A stretch of 35,067 bases of DNA, from the NCBI GenBank assembly GCA_028278115.1, contig JANQEZ010000241.1, positions 1-35,067 on the forward strand, read 5' to 3'. Within the stretch, counting starts at the first letter, position 1, and each line of letters opens with the position of its first letter. The position numbers were made by a program, and so were the translations under genes. The notes beneath the pieces are model-generated. The model was not told the origin of the DNA. It did no database searches and saw only the letters and a program-made list of their open reading frames with translations. Source of the stretch: Clostridia bacterium (GTDB lineage Bacteria > Bacillota > Clostridia > Peptostreptococcales > Caminicellaceae). Positions 8,087 through 17,633 of this stretch are shown one piece after another.

Positions 8087-11041
8087 TTACTCCACTTCCT
8101 CAAACAAAACAACCTCTCCTACATCAACATATCCACTATCCTTACCTTCAAGTCTAAATCTAATCTCAGATAGACTATCTCCTATATCAGGGTTAGTTTT
8201 AAATTCTATGGTGCTAATTGACCAATCCTCTTGAGTTAACTTTATATTTTCTATAACCTGTGTTTTGTTCTCTGACTTTGAATTATATATCTCGATTCTG
8301 AAACCTTTTTCTAGATAAGTCCCTCTTGTCTTTACAAAAAGCTTATAACTAGTATTTGGTCTTAACTCCATCTTGTGTAATCTAAACATCCCTATTTCTT
8401 CACCATCATTTGTTAGTGTTATAAAGCTGTTTTGGTTTTCTTTTCTTGTTTCATGCTGTAGATTTCCACCCTTAGAAGAGTTCCATATGTTAGTGTTATC
8501 TAGGATTCTATTATAATCCATATCTATATCAAAATAATAGGCATATTTGAAGGCATAGTTTTTCCCCGGATTATACTTTCTATCCTTAAGGTTTTCATAT
8601 AAATATTGTATATATCCTAATCTGCTTAATAGGTCATTATTGAATTTTAAAGGCTTTAATGATTTTTCGTTTATATTATTTATATCATCCTTTATAGTTA
8701 GTAGCTGCTCTATAAGCTGCTGTGCTTTATCCATATTCTTATTTCTTATATGGCGGTTAATTACTGCTACATAACCCTCTGTCTTGTAAAGATGGTTTTC
8801 TATTGTTAAGGGCTCTACTTTTGTTGCCTCATCTAATAACTCTAGTGCTTTATCAATCTGACCTAGGGTGATAAATACATTAGCAACTTTAAGCTTCAGC
8901 CTAGCATTATATTTTACCTGCTTTGGCAAATTATCCAGCAGTTCCTGTGCCTTCTTTATATCTTCCTTTTTATTAGTTCTTTTAGAATTGCTAATATATA
9001 TATTGGCTAGGTCTAGTCTATACTCTGGTTTTACTGGATATAATTTTGCAGCTTTATGAAAATACTCTATTACATCAGAATAATTCTTATCTTTAAATGA
9101 CTGAATAGCTTTTTGAGCATAGCTAGAGCCTAATTTAAAGGATGATGATATTATAAGAAGTATGGTTAGTCCAGCTATTAATGCTCCTTTGCACCACTTT
9201 CCATTAATCTTATTTAATATTGGTAATTTTAGCTTATTTTTATTGGAGAAGCTAACCAATATACCCATACAAGCCCATAAGACAAAAGTCAGTGCTGCAA
9301 GGGATAAGTCAAAGTCTATGGCTGCATGGAGGAATATAGATATTGTAGCTATAGCTAAGGTTGAAATCACTAGTTTTGTTGATATATCCTTAGCAGCTCT
9401 ATAGCCCCCATATGCTATATACAGAAGCAGTAATATAAATGCAGAAAACATAACTAGTCCCACGGTTCCTATTTCAATCCACAGCTGCATAATATAATTA
9501 TGGGCCTGAGTACTATTGTAACCATAGGATTGATAAGCCTTATATAGGGTTAGCCATCCACCCCCACCGGATCCCAATATGGGATAGTCTTTAATTATCT
9601 TAAAGGCATCCTTGTAAAAGGTTAGTCTTGCCCCTGCACTATATCCTTCTAAATTTATACTACTTATTCTAGAAACTATTTGTTCTGGTATATATTTATA
9701 TTTTAAAGGTATTGATTTTATAAGTTCTTTGTTTTCATCTAATATATTTGCTTGGTTAAAGGTGATACTTGTTTTAGGATATTGATTTATAAAAATCAGC
9801 CTTAAATTACTCATTGTTTCTGGGGTTTTAAAATCTATAAGCATACTATTGTTTTCAGAGTCATTTATGTCTACCACTTTTAGTGTGGACACCTTTCTAT
9901 CTTCATCTAAGGCTTGTATAAAAATCCTACCAAAAAATTTTGACTCCTCTGTTCCCTTTCCTTCATAGCTTACTTCTAATAGATAATCCTTTAGGGGTTC
10001 AATTTCTCCTGTTTCCCTTATTACTGAAGAATATTTTATTTCCTCAGTATTATTTGCCATGGTTAAGGAGGCAGTTTGATTTATGGCGAAGGCTGTGGCA
10101 AAACCTCCTAGTATTGCAATTATGGCTAGGGCAATTATTAACCTTTTGTTATTTAATTCAACAAATTTGTCCTCTAGGAGGCTTAATAAGTATGTTATGA
10201 TTCCTGCTGCCATAGCTGTTATTATGACTACAGCCCATAGTATTAATGGAGGTTTATTTTCTATATATTGTGCAAACAATAGCGCCCCCGGTGTGGATAT
10301 TATAATGTTGGCTATTATATATATGAATGATTGCATTTTTATTTTATTTGGGATAAGGAATATATAAGCTAATATTACAAAAGGAAACATCAACCACATT
10401 CCTCTGGAATAGGTTAGTATAAACGTTAAAAACATTATGCTTGATAGGGCTCCATATAAGCCCTTAATTAATTTGTTTTTATAGATTATTAGTAAGCCCA
10501 TTGCCAGTATAAAGACTGCAGCTAGATAGGAAGCCAAAGTATTTGGATATTGAAAGGTGGAGTTTATTCTTCCACCAACATATGCTCCATTGTAATCCCA
10601 GGTGCCTATGGCAGAGCCCAGCCCTACTAGGGCAACCAAGGTGCCTGTAAGGGCTATGATATTTAATATAATAGTCCTTTTTTTGTTATCCTGTAATAAA
10701 TCCCTTGCTAATATATAGATAATAAAATAATTGACATATTTTAATGCTTCTAATATTGCAAGGCGGGAATTAACAGCATAAAGTATTGATATAAGGTACA
10801 TTAGTACAAGTCCTGCTGCCAATCCATCTACATATGTGCTAAATAATTTATATTCTTTATCCTTATACTTTGATAGTATCCATATTATTCCTAAGGCAAA
10901 TGAAAAAATATGAGTTGGTAGAAGCTCTCTCTCAAAAAATAGTCCTCTAAAAAAGGGTGGGAAAAACATTAGTATACATAAGCCTACAAACATTATAATT
11001 TCTATGGTTGAATTTTTTTTAATAGTTTTCGTTTTTGCCAT
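8087..11041 (-). CDS. O-antigen ligase/Wzy-type polymerase family membrane protein with TPR region and C-terminal carbohydrate-binding-like domain
   Basis: Multi-TM N-terminus, TFQYPNTLASYLA and GSGGGGWLTLYKAYQSYGYNSTQAHNYIMQLWIEIG (Wzy_C-like), downstream TPR-like repeats. Confidence 0.9.
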   Translation of the reverse strand: MAKTKTIKKNSTIEIIMFVGLCILMFFPPFFRGLFFERELLPTHIFSFALGIIWILSKYKDKEYKLFSTYVDGLAAGLVLMYLISILYAVNSRLAILEALKYVNYFIIYILARDLLQDNKKRTIILNIIALTGTLVALVGLGSAIGTWDYNGAYVGGRINSTFQYPNTLASYLAAVFILAMGLLIIYKNKLIKGLYGALSSIMFLTFILTYSRGMWLMFPFVILAYIFLIPNKIKMQSFIYIIANIIISTPGALLFAQYIENKPPLILWAVVIITAMAAGIITYLLSLLEDKFVELNNKRLIIALAIIAILGGFATAFAINQTASLTMANNTEEIKYSSVIRETGEIEPLKDYLLEVSYEGKGTEESKFFGRIFIQALDEDRKVSTLKVVDINDSENNSMLIDFKTPETMSNLRLIFINQYPKTSITFNQANILDENKELIKSIPLKYKYIPEQIVSRISSINLEGYSAGARLTFYKDAFKIIKDYPILGSGGGGWLTLYKAYQSYGYNSTQAHNYIMQLWIEIGTVGLVMFSAFILLLLYIAYGGYRAAKDISTKLVISTLAIATISIFLHAAIDFDLSLAALTFVLWACMGILVSFSNKNKLKLPILNKINGKWCKGALIAGLTILLIISSSFKLGSSYAQKAIQSFKDKNYSDVIEYFHKAAKLYPVKPEYRLDLANIYISNSKRTNKKEDIKKAQELLDNLPKQVKYNARLKLKVANVFITLGQIDKALELLDEATKVEPLTIENHLYKTEGYVAVINRHIRNKNMDKAQQLIEQLLTIKDDINNINEKSLKPLKFNNDLLSRLGYIQYLYENLKDRKYNPGKNYAFKYAYYFDIDMDYNRILDNTNIWNSSKGGNLQHETRKENQNSFITLTNDGEEIGMFRLHKMELRPNTSYKLFVKTRGTYLEKGFRIEIYNSKSENKTQVIENIKLTQEDWSISTIEFKTNPDIGDSLSEIRFRLEGKDSGYVDVGEVVLFEEVE

Positions 11042-11060
11042 ATTAAAAAACCTCCGGTTT

Positions 11061-11206
11061 TTTAGGTCTTAGCTCTTGGCTCTTAGGGCTAGGGTCATAC
11101 CTTTTGAGTCTTTTTATGCGAGTTTACGCTTGAAAGTTTCTGACCCCAATTTTATTAATTTTTATGTTTTTAAACCTAAGGGCTGAGAGCTAAGAGCTAG
11201 GAGCTG
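11061..11206. repeat. Intergenic word-repeat element with inverted arms (GAGCTAAG words)
   Basis: TCTTAGCTCTTGGCTCTTAGGGCTAGGGTCA ... TGACCCC ... GGGCTGAGAGCTAAGAGCTAGGAGCTGA. Confidence 0.75.
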
Positions 11207-12491
11207 ATTTTACTTCGCTATTTTTCCAGTATTCTCTAAAGAATGCAATGAACATCCCAAGCATAATACCTAGTACTCCTGCTATTGCTACATTTAATGC
11301 TTTATTTGGAGCTACGGGGTTTGTTGGTTCTACTGCTGGGGATATTATTATGATGCTTGAGTCACCTATTGTTGATGATTGAGCTATTCTAGATTCTTCA
11401 AATTTCTTTGTGAAAGCATCATAGGTTGATTGTGCTAAATTTAGTCTTCTTAAAATAAGCTTTTGTTCGTGTTGTTTTTCAGCTAATTCAACTTGTAAGG
11501 AGTCTAGCTGCTTTTGTTCATTCTCAATCTGAGCTTTTAGGTTTTGTTGTATAGCAGTACTTTCTGCTAAACTGATTTTCAGATTTGAGATTATGGATTG
11601 TAGAGAATAGTAGTTATTATTTTTCTCTTCAACCTCTATGGATACGTTAAATAAATCTCTGCTCTCTCCATTAATGTTTTCGTTAACAATTTGAGTCATA
11701 TATGGCTCGTCGGATAATGATTTAGATAGAATAACTTTATCCGATGTTTTTTTCAATTCTTCTTCGGCTTGAGTTAGTTTTGCTCTAATTTGTTGTTCAT
11801 TAACACTTTGCTTTGTAAGATCTGTCTTGAAATTCGTTAGTAAAGTCAGTTTTGAAGCTATTTCTTTAGATAGTTCATTTACACCTCTTGGGAGTGCTAA
11901 AAAGTTTTTATGCTCTAATAGTGCTTCATCTAATTTCTTTTTCTCTATTTCAAGCTGTTGTTCAATAAAGTTTGATGATTTGCTTGCTTGTTCTTGCATT
12001 TTATCGGATATGAAGTTAATAAACTTTCTAGATAGTGTATTTGCTATTTGTGTTGCTAATTCTCTATCGGTATTTTTTACTTTTATTGTAATTAGATTTG
12101 TATCTTTTATAGTAGCTAGTTCTATGGCATTTGATAAACTGATTCTTGTTATTCCTTGGTCGTCTAATTTTAGCTCTTTAATTGTTTCATCTAGTATTAT
12201 TGAGCTTTTAATTTGCTGCTTATATGTTTCTATAGTCATTTGTGGGTAATCTGATATTGTATCAAGTATACCTTCTATACCTTCTTGTCTTTCTGATGAT
12301 CTTACTCTATCGACTATTTGAGAAGCCATAAGTACGGTTTCGGCTTCGTATACTGGCTGCATGATAAAGAAGCTTACTATGGCAGATATAAGGACTAATA
12401 TTGTTGTGATTGATATTATTAGTTTTTTTTGTTTTAGTATTGTTTCTATTAGCTCTCTTAGGCTTATTTCATCGTATTGGTTTTGTTGCAT
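11190..12491 (-). CDS. Wzz/chain-length-determinant family protein
   Basis: EISLRELIETILKQKKLI N-terminal TM, long coiled coil, PTNPVAPNKALNVAIAGVLGIMLGMFIAFFREYW C-terminal TM. Confidence 0.9.
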   Translation of the reverse strand: MQQNQYDEISLRELIETILKQKKLIISITTILVLISAIVSFFIMQPVYEAETVLMASQIVDRVRSSERQEGIEGILDTISDYPQMTIETYKQQIKSSIILDETIKELKLDDQGITRISLSNAIELATIKDTNLITIKVKNTDRELATQIANTLSRKFINFISDKMQEQASKSSNFIEQQLEIEKKKLDEALLEHKNFLALPRGVNELSKEIASKLTLLTNFKTDLTKQSVNEQQIRAKLTQAEEELKKTSDKVILSKSLSDEPYMTQIVNENINGESRDLFNVSIEVEEKNNNYYSLQSIISNLKISLAESTAIQQNLKAQIENEQKQLDSLQVELAEKQHEQKLILRRLNLAQSTYDAFTKKFEESRIAQSSTIGDSSIIIISPAVEPTNPVAPNKALNVAIAGVLGIMLGMFIAFFREYWKNSEVKSAPSS

Positions 12492-12594
12492 TGGTTTTTT
12501 GGCTCCTTCCTGTTTTTAGCTTAGTAGCATCCCATTCGGGTCGGTTCGTTGCTCGTAGTTGGTAGTTCGTGGTATTATGGTCATTTCTAAACAG

Positions 12595-12954
12595 CTAAAT
12601 ACTGTTTATTAAGCCATTCAGCATTTTACCTGTTTTTATTGATAATTTCATTAGTTCATTATATTTGTCTAGACTTAGATAGCCTAGGTCTTTGGCAAGT
12701 ATAAGGTGATATTTGGTTTCTTCTAATGAACCTCGTGCTATATATAAAAATTGTTTGAATTCCTTTTTATGATATCTTCCTCTACCTTCTACTATGTTCG
12801 TCGGTACAGAGCTTGCTGCACGACATATCTGGCTTGTAAGTCTATAGTTTTCTTCTTTTGGAAAATCTTTTGTAAGATTATATATCTCCAATGTAAGTTT
12901 ATGTGCACATTTCCAGACTTGTAGATCTTCAAATCCATTTTTCATAATAAACAT
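12595..12954 (-). CDS. Four-helix-bundle protein (S23/IVP family), copy 1
   Basis: FEDLQVWKCAHKLTLEIYNLTKDFPKEENYRLTSQICRAASSVPTNIVEGRGR...RGSLEETKYHL. Confidence 0.92.
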   Translation of the reverse strand: MFIMKNGFEDLQVWKCAHKLTLEIYNLTKDFPKEENYRLTSQICRAASSVPTNIVEGRGRYHKKEFKQFLYIARGSLEETKYHLILAKDLGYLSLDKYNELMKLSIKTGKMLNGLINSI

Positions 12955-13007
12955 CCTTTTAAATTCTTTTCCAAAGATCTAACAGCATAGAGCTAAGAGC
13001 TGTTTTT

Positions 13008-13439
13008 CTACTCTTGCTCTACTAGTGCGAACATTATTTCACCTTTGCATACTACTTTATTGTCCACGTAGGCTATGGCTTCGCCTTTGCCTATGTTTCT
13101 TCTCATGGATGTTATTTCTACTTGTAGTCTTAGGGTGTCTCCTGGTACTACTTGACCTTTGAATCTTAGTTTGTCTATTCCTGCGAATACTGCTAGTTTG
13201 TCTTTATATTCTTCCATAGACAGCATTGCCACTGCTCCTACTTGGGCTAGGGCTTCTACTTGGAGTACTCCTGGCATTATTGGGTTGCCTGGAAAGTGGC
13301 CTTGGAAAAATGGTTCGTTGGCAGTTACGTTTTTGACTCCTATTGCTTTTTTTCCTGGCTGCATTTCTATTATTTTATCTACTAGTAGGAATGGGTATCT
13401 GTGAGGGATTATTTTTTGTATTTCTATGTTGTTTAACAC
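13008..13439 (-). CDS. fabZ: 3-hydroxyacyl-ACP dehydratase FabZ
   Basis: [40 protein letters not shown]. Confidence 0.96.
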   Translation of the reverse strand: MLNNIEIQKIIPHRYPFLLVDKIIEMQPGKKAIGVKNVTANEPFFQGHFPGNPIMPGVLQVEALAQVGAVAMLSMEEYKDKLAVFAGIDKLRFKGQVVPGDTLRLQVEITSMRRNIGKGEAIAYVDNKVVCKGEIMFALVEQE

Positions 13440-13657
13440 TATATGGTCACTCCTTTTATAGTAACGCTACTCGCCGCTCGCTACTTGCTTCTCGGTTAAG
13501 GTCACAGCTAATAGGCTCTTTATTTTTTATAGTCATAGTTAATAATTGACACTAGATATTCATACTCATCAATATAGACATTGAAATAGGTCAATTCGTT
13601 GCTGGTGTTTCGCTACTCGATTTGGGTGTAGCTTTAAGGTCTAATACAATTATATAA

Positions 13658-14017
13658 CTAACGGTCCTTATCAACCGTTTTTTTGAATTTTGTTAACATT
13701 TGTAAAATACTAATACAATCTTTATTAAGCTCATTGTATTTGTTATCATTTATGTAACCTAAGTCTTTTGAAAATAATAACAAATATTCAACTTCTTGTG
13801 CAGAACCTCTTGATATGTCTAAGAAATTGCTGAGTTTTCTGGTTGAGGTGCTTCCTTTGCCTTCTACTATATTGGTGGGTATGGATAGGGAAGCTCTTCT
13901 TAGTTGGGATACTATTCCGTATTTTTCTTCTGTTGGGAATGTATCTGTTGTTTTATATATTTCCAGTGCAAATTTATGCGATTTTTTCCATACTTCGAGA
14001 TTTTTATAGTTGCTCAT
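13658..14017 (-). CDS. Four-helix-bundle protein (S23/IVP family), copy 2
   Basis: MSNYKNLEVWKKSHKFALEIYK...RRASLSIPTNIVEGKGSTSTRKLSNFLDISRGSAQEVEYLL. Confidence 0.92.
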   Translation of the reverse strand: MSNYKNLEVWKKSHKFALEIYKTTDTFPTEEKYGIVSQLRRASLSIPTNIVEGKGSTSTRKLSNFLDISRGSAQEVEYLLLFSKDLGYINDNKYNELNKDCISILQMLTKFKKTVDKDR

Positions 14018-14599
14018 GATTTTCTCTCCAAGTTTATTTTACTTCAACTTTAATTGTAAACCAAGTGCTTTGTATAATCAACTAAACTTGATATTTTGTC
14101 ATAGATTTTTAATAACTCCATTAATTGGCAAGCATTAAGTTCAGCTCTTAGCTCTCGGCTCTTTGCTCTTAGGTATATAAGCCGTAGCTTTTAGGTCAGT
14201 ATAAAAAAACTGTGCTTTCAAAACCACACTGGTAGTAGCTTCTATGTTTTTTAAATTTATTTGGGTTGATTTACGAAGTTTACTGTGAAAATTTTTATTG
14301 TTTAGGAGCTCAAACATTTTTTGCAAATAATTGCGTAGCTGAAACAAAGTAAACTCAAGTATTAGAAGTTATATATTCTTCTAAAACTTATTAGAAAGAC
14401 CCTAATACTTGCAACTTGGAACTTAGAGCTTGGAGCTTGGAACCACAACGCGTCTCCAGACGCCTTTGTCCTGTTCTTAAGCAATAAAATAGAGCTATTA
14501 CCATTTTTTTGACTTGGTACTAACTCGACAAGGATAGATTAAAAGATTCTACATTTATCTCCTTTTTTCCTTCTTTTTTTATAAATTTTTACATATTAT

Positions 14600-15232
14600 T
14601 TAAAGTATCTTTTTTCTTCTTAATGTTCTAAGAGCGGCTTCATGTTCTCCTAGTAGTTCATTTACTGATGAAAAGTTGGAGTTCATTCTTTTTTGCTCAA
14701 GTTTTATTACTTCTATATCTTCAAAGGCTGTTTCTTGGTTTTTTATGATTAAATCGAATTTTGTTTTTGATTCGATTTTAAACTCTGTTAAGTTAGCTAC
14801 TTGGGTGTAGATAGTTTGTTGTTTATCTTTGATTTCTTTTATGTCGTCTTTCATTATAGTCATTTCATCTTTCATTGAGCCAATTTCATCTTCTACGTTC
14901 TCTAGCCTACTTTCTACGTTTTCTAGTCTATCTTCTACGTTTTCTAGTCTATCTTCTACGTTTTCTAGCCTATCTTCTACATTTTCTAGTCTATCTTCTA
15001 CTTTCTCTAGTCTGTTCTCTACATTTTCTAGTCTATTTTCTACCTTCTCCAGTCTATTTTCTACGTTTTCTAATCTTTCTTCTACTTTTCCTAATCGCTG
15101 ATCTATGGAAGATACTGTTGATTCAATGGCTCCGACTCTTTTGTCTAAATTGTCTATTTTATTGCCCATGGAGTCAATTTTATTGTTGGTATTATTAATT
15201 TGTTCCAGAATTTGCTTTAATATTTTTTCCAT
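14600..15232 (-). CDS. Coiled-coil protein with tandem LENVEDR heptads
   Basis: Open frame of 210 aa with 11 consecutive near-identical heptads and non-repetitive flanks. Confidence 0.75.
   Translation of the reverse strand: MEKILKQILEQINNTNNKIDSMGNKIDNLDKRVGAIESTVSSIDQRLGKVEERLENVENRLEKVENRLENVENRLEKVEDRLENVEDRLENVEDRLENVEDRLENVESRLENVEDEIGSMKDEMTIMKDDIKEIKDKQQTIYTQVANLTEFKIESKTKFDLIIKNQETAFEDIEVIKLEQKRMNSNFSSVNELLGEHEAALRTLRRKKIL
14864..15094. repeat. 21-bp coding tandem repeat (11 units)
   Basis: Repeating tctagtctatcttctacgttt-type unit on + strand, in frame with the heptad LENVEDR. Confidence 0.9.
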
Positions 15233-15331
15233 TTGTTTTTCCCCTTTGATTTTTTATTTGTCTGGGGTCTTATCTAAAGTGTCTTAATGTCGCACTATTA
15301 TTATATCATATGTAGTGTCTTATTTTATGGG

Positions 15332-15682
15332 TTATTCTTTGTTCTCCATATTTTTTGAAAGTTGTTCGTACATTATTTTTGATAGTCCTATGCCTTGTCC
15401 TTTTGATATTTCTTTGGCTAATTTTTCATCGAGCATCCCTTCAAACATTTCTCTGGCGTGGCTTTTTTCTAATAGGCCTCCTTCTATGACTGTTCTTCTC
15501 ATGTTTTTTAGAAGGATGTTGGTAAAGACTTCTTCAAAGTTTGCACAGGCGGCTTTAAGGGATTTGGCGTCGTTGGTTTCTTGGGCAGCTTGGAGGATTT
15601 TTTTGAAGGTGGTGGTTTGGGAGGATGAGTTTTTAGTGTTTATTTGGTCTATAGGGTTTGGAGTTAGGTTTGATATTTTCAT
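15332..15682 (-). CDS. FlgJ-like rod-binding protein
   Basis: LKAACANFEEVFTNILLKNMRRTV...GGLLEKSHAREMFEGMLDEKLAKEISKGQGIGLSKIMYEQL. Confidence 0.9.
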   Translation of the reverse strand: MKISNLTPNPIDQINTKNSSSQTTTFKKILQAAQETNDAKSLKAACANFEEVFTNILLKNMRRTVIEGGLLEKSHAREMFEGMLDEKLAKEISKGQGIGLSKIMYEQLSKNMENKE

Positions 15683-15748
15683 TGTTGGGGGCTCCTTTCA
15701 TATTCGCTTAACGGATTACGCTATACGGGTTACGGAAAAGCGTTTTGA

Positions 15749-16117
15749 TCATTTCTTTTGGGAACTTTTATCTATTTTAGCCTTGAATTTAGTCAGCATT
15801 TGTATAATTCTTATACAGTCATTCTTTAGGTTTTTATAGTTTTCAATGTCAAGATATCCTAAATCTTTGCATAAAAGCAAAAGGTAATCTACTTCTTGTG
15901 CCGATCCTTTGGCTATATCCAAAAATCGACTAAGTTTCTTATTATAACTGCTACCTTTTCCTTCTGCAATATTTGTAGGTATTGATGCTGCTGCCCTCCT
16001 TAGTTGAGATACCAGACCATATTTTTCTTCTAGTGGGAAGTTAGCAGTCTTTTTATATACTCTCAAAACAAATTCGTGTGATACTTTCCATACTTCTAAA
16101 CTCTCATAATTACTCAT
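15749..16117 (-). CDS. Four-helix-bundle protein (S23/IVP family), copy 3
   Basis: MSNYESLEVWKVSHEFVLRVYK...RRAAASIPTNIAEGKGSSYNKKLSRFLDIAKGSAQEVDYLL. Confidence 0.92.
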   Translation of the reverse strand: MSNYESLEVWKVSHEFVLRVYKKTANFPLEEKYGLVSQLRRAAASIPTNIAEGKGSSYNKKLSRFLDIAKGSAQEVDYLLLLCKDLGYLDIENYKNLKNDCIRIIQMLTKFKAKIDKSSQKK

Positions 16118-16145
16118 ATACTCTCTATTTCCCCCTGTTAATTAA

Positions 16146-16937
16146 TTACCTTCTCAAATTATTCGCCATTTGGAGCATTTCGTCGGCGGTTTGGATGGAT
16201 TTGGAGTTTATTTCGTAGGCTCTTTGGGCTGTTATTAGTTTTATCATTTCTTCTACGACTTGTACGTTTGAGGTTTCTAGGAAGCCTTGCATTATTTCTC
16301 CTGCGTCTCCTTCAAAGGATTCTACGAATTCTCCCGAGGCTGTTGTTTCTTTGAATAGGTTTTTGCCTATGCTTTCTAGTCCTGCGGGGTTTGGGAATTT
16401 TACTATGTTTAGTGCTGCTATTTCTTCTATTTCTGCTGAATCTGTTCTTTTTACGCTTACTACTCCATCGGGGCTTACGAATATTTCTGAGAAATCACTT
16501 CCTAGCTCTACATCTCCTGAGTCGGCTTGTAGATAGTATCCGTCGGCAGTAGATAGTCTTGCTTCTCCGTCTTCTATACTTAGTTTAAAGCTTCCGTCCT
16601 TTGTATAGAATAGGTTATCGCTATTATCCCTTACTACAAAAAATCCATCTCCATTTATTGCAAAGTCTAGGCTGTTATTGGTCTGTTCAAAGCTTCCCTG
16701 GGTAAATGCACGCACTGTGGCAGCAGGCATAACACCATGTCCTACTTCTAGGTTTACAGGTCTGCCTTCTCCTTCGTTAAAGTCTGTTGTTCTGAGTTTT
16801 TCATACATAAGGTCCTTGAATTCTATTCTATGCTTTTTAAATCCAGTTGTATTTACGTTTGAAAGGTTGTTTGAGATTGTATCGATGTTAAGTTGCTGTG
16901 CTTTCATTCCAGAAGCAGCAGTCCAAAGTGCACGCAT
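16146..16937 (-). CDS. flgG: Flagellar hook-basal body/rod protein (FlgG/FlhP-like)
   Basis: MRALWTAASGMKAQQLNIDTISNNLSNVNTTGFKK...QGFLETSNVQVVEEMIKLITAQRAYEINSKSIQTADEMLQMANNLRR. Confidence 0.95.
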   Translation of the reverse strand: MRALWTAASGMKAQQLNIDTISNNLSNVNTTGFKKHRIEFKDLMYEKLRTTDFNEGEGRPVNLEVGHGVMPAATVRAFTQGSFEQTNNSLDFAINGDGFFVVRDNSDNLFYTKDGSFKLSIEDGEARLSTADGYYLQADSGDVELGSDFSEIFVSPDGVVSVKRTDSAEIEEIAALNIVKFPNPAGLESIGKNLFKETTASGEFVESFEGDAGEIMQGFLETSNVQVVEEMIKLITAQRAYEINSKSIQTADEMLQMANNLRR

Positions 16938-17207
16938 GTTATTAACTCCTCCTTAGATTTGGTTATATAATAAAGTTTTTGTATTCTTAGTATAGGTTTA
17001 TTTGTGCATGTTACACTCTTATTGGTCTTTCTTATGGGTCAGTTACAGCGTTACATTCTATTAGGTCAATTCTTTCAGGACCGTTACGGAGTAAAATTAT
17101 ATGGGTCAAACCTTTAGAGAAGGTTACGGAGTTACTTTCTCATTGGTCATTTCCTTAAAGTCCTCTATAAGATTACGTTCTATTGAGCGATAGCTCTATG
17201 TTTTATT

Positions 17208-17570
17208 TTAGTAAGCTTTGTTTCTTAAGTAGTTTATTAGCTTGCTAAGCATATGAATAATGCTTTGGCATTTTCTACTCAGTTCTTGGAACTTGGTCTG
17301 ATTTATGTAAGCCAGATCCTTTGAAACTATTAACAGGCATTCAACTTCCATAGCTGAACCTCTTGATATGCTTAGGAAGTTTATATATTCTTTTTGATGG
17401 AGTCTTCCATTCCCTTCAGCTATATTGGTTGGAATAGAAACTGCTGCTCTTCTAATTTGAGAAACTAATCCATACATTTCTTCTTTTGGATATGTACTAG
17501 TTATTTTATAAATATCTAGTAGCATGTCATGGGATTTTCGCCATACTTCTAAATCCTTATAGTCACTCAT
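17208..17570 (-). CDS. Four-helix-bundle protein (S23/IVP family), copy 4
   Basis: MSDYKDLEVWRKSHDMLLDIYK...RRAAVSIPTNIAEGNGRLHQKEYINFLSISRGSAMEVECLL. Confidence 0.92.
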   Translation of the reverse strand: MSDYKDLEVWRKSHDMLLDIYKITSTYPKEEMYGLVSQIRRAAVSIPTNIAEGNGRLHQKEYINFLSISRGSAMEVECLLIVSKDLAYINQTKFQELSRKCQSIIHMLSKLINYLRNKAY

Positions 17571-17633
17571 TTGGTTTCCCCCGGTTTTTTAACTATTAAC
17601 TATTAATTCTTAATTCTTAACTATTAACTGCCT

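Noticed and set aside
14141-14347. 68-aa minus-strand ORF
   Set aside because: Its C-terminus is the GAGCTAAG-type word repeat and no domain is recognisable; treated as intergenic.
14864-15094. Regular repeats as a CRISPR array
   Set aside because: Units are contiguous 21-bp coding heptads without unique spacers, inside an open frame.
14829-15101. Plus-strand ORFs antisense to the coiled-coil gene and many other plus-strand ORFs in the track
   Set aside because: They lie antisense to well-supported genes, are composed of low-complexity Ser/Phe/Leu strings, and lack SD or recognisable domains.
12595-17570. Four-helix-bundle genes as Avd of a diversity-generating retroelement
   Set aside because: No reverse transcriptase, template repeat or variable repeat pair is visible in the window; family resemblance alone is not enough.
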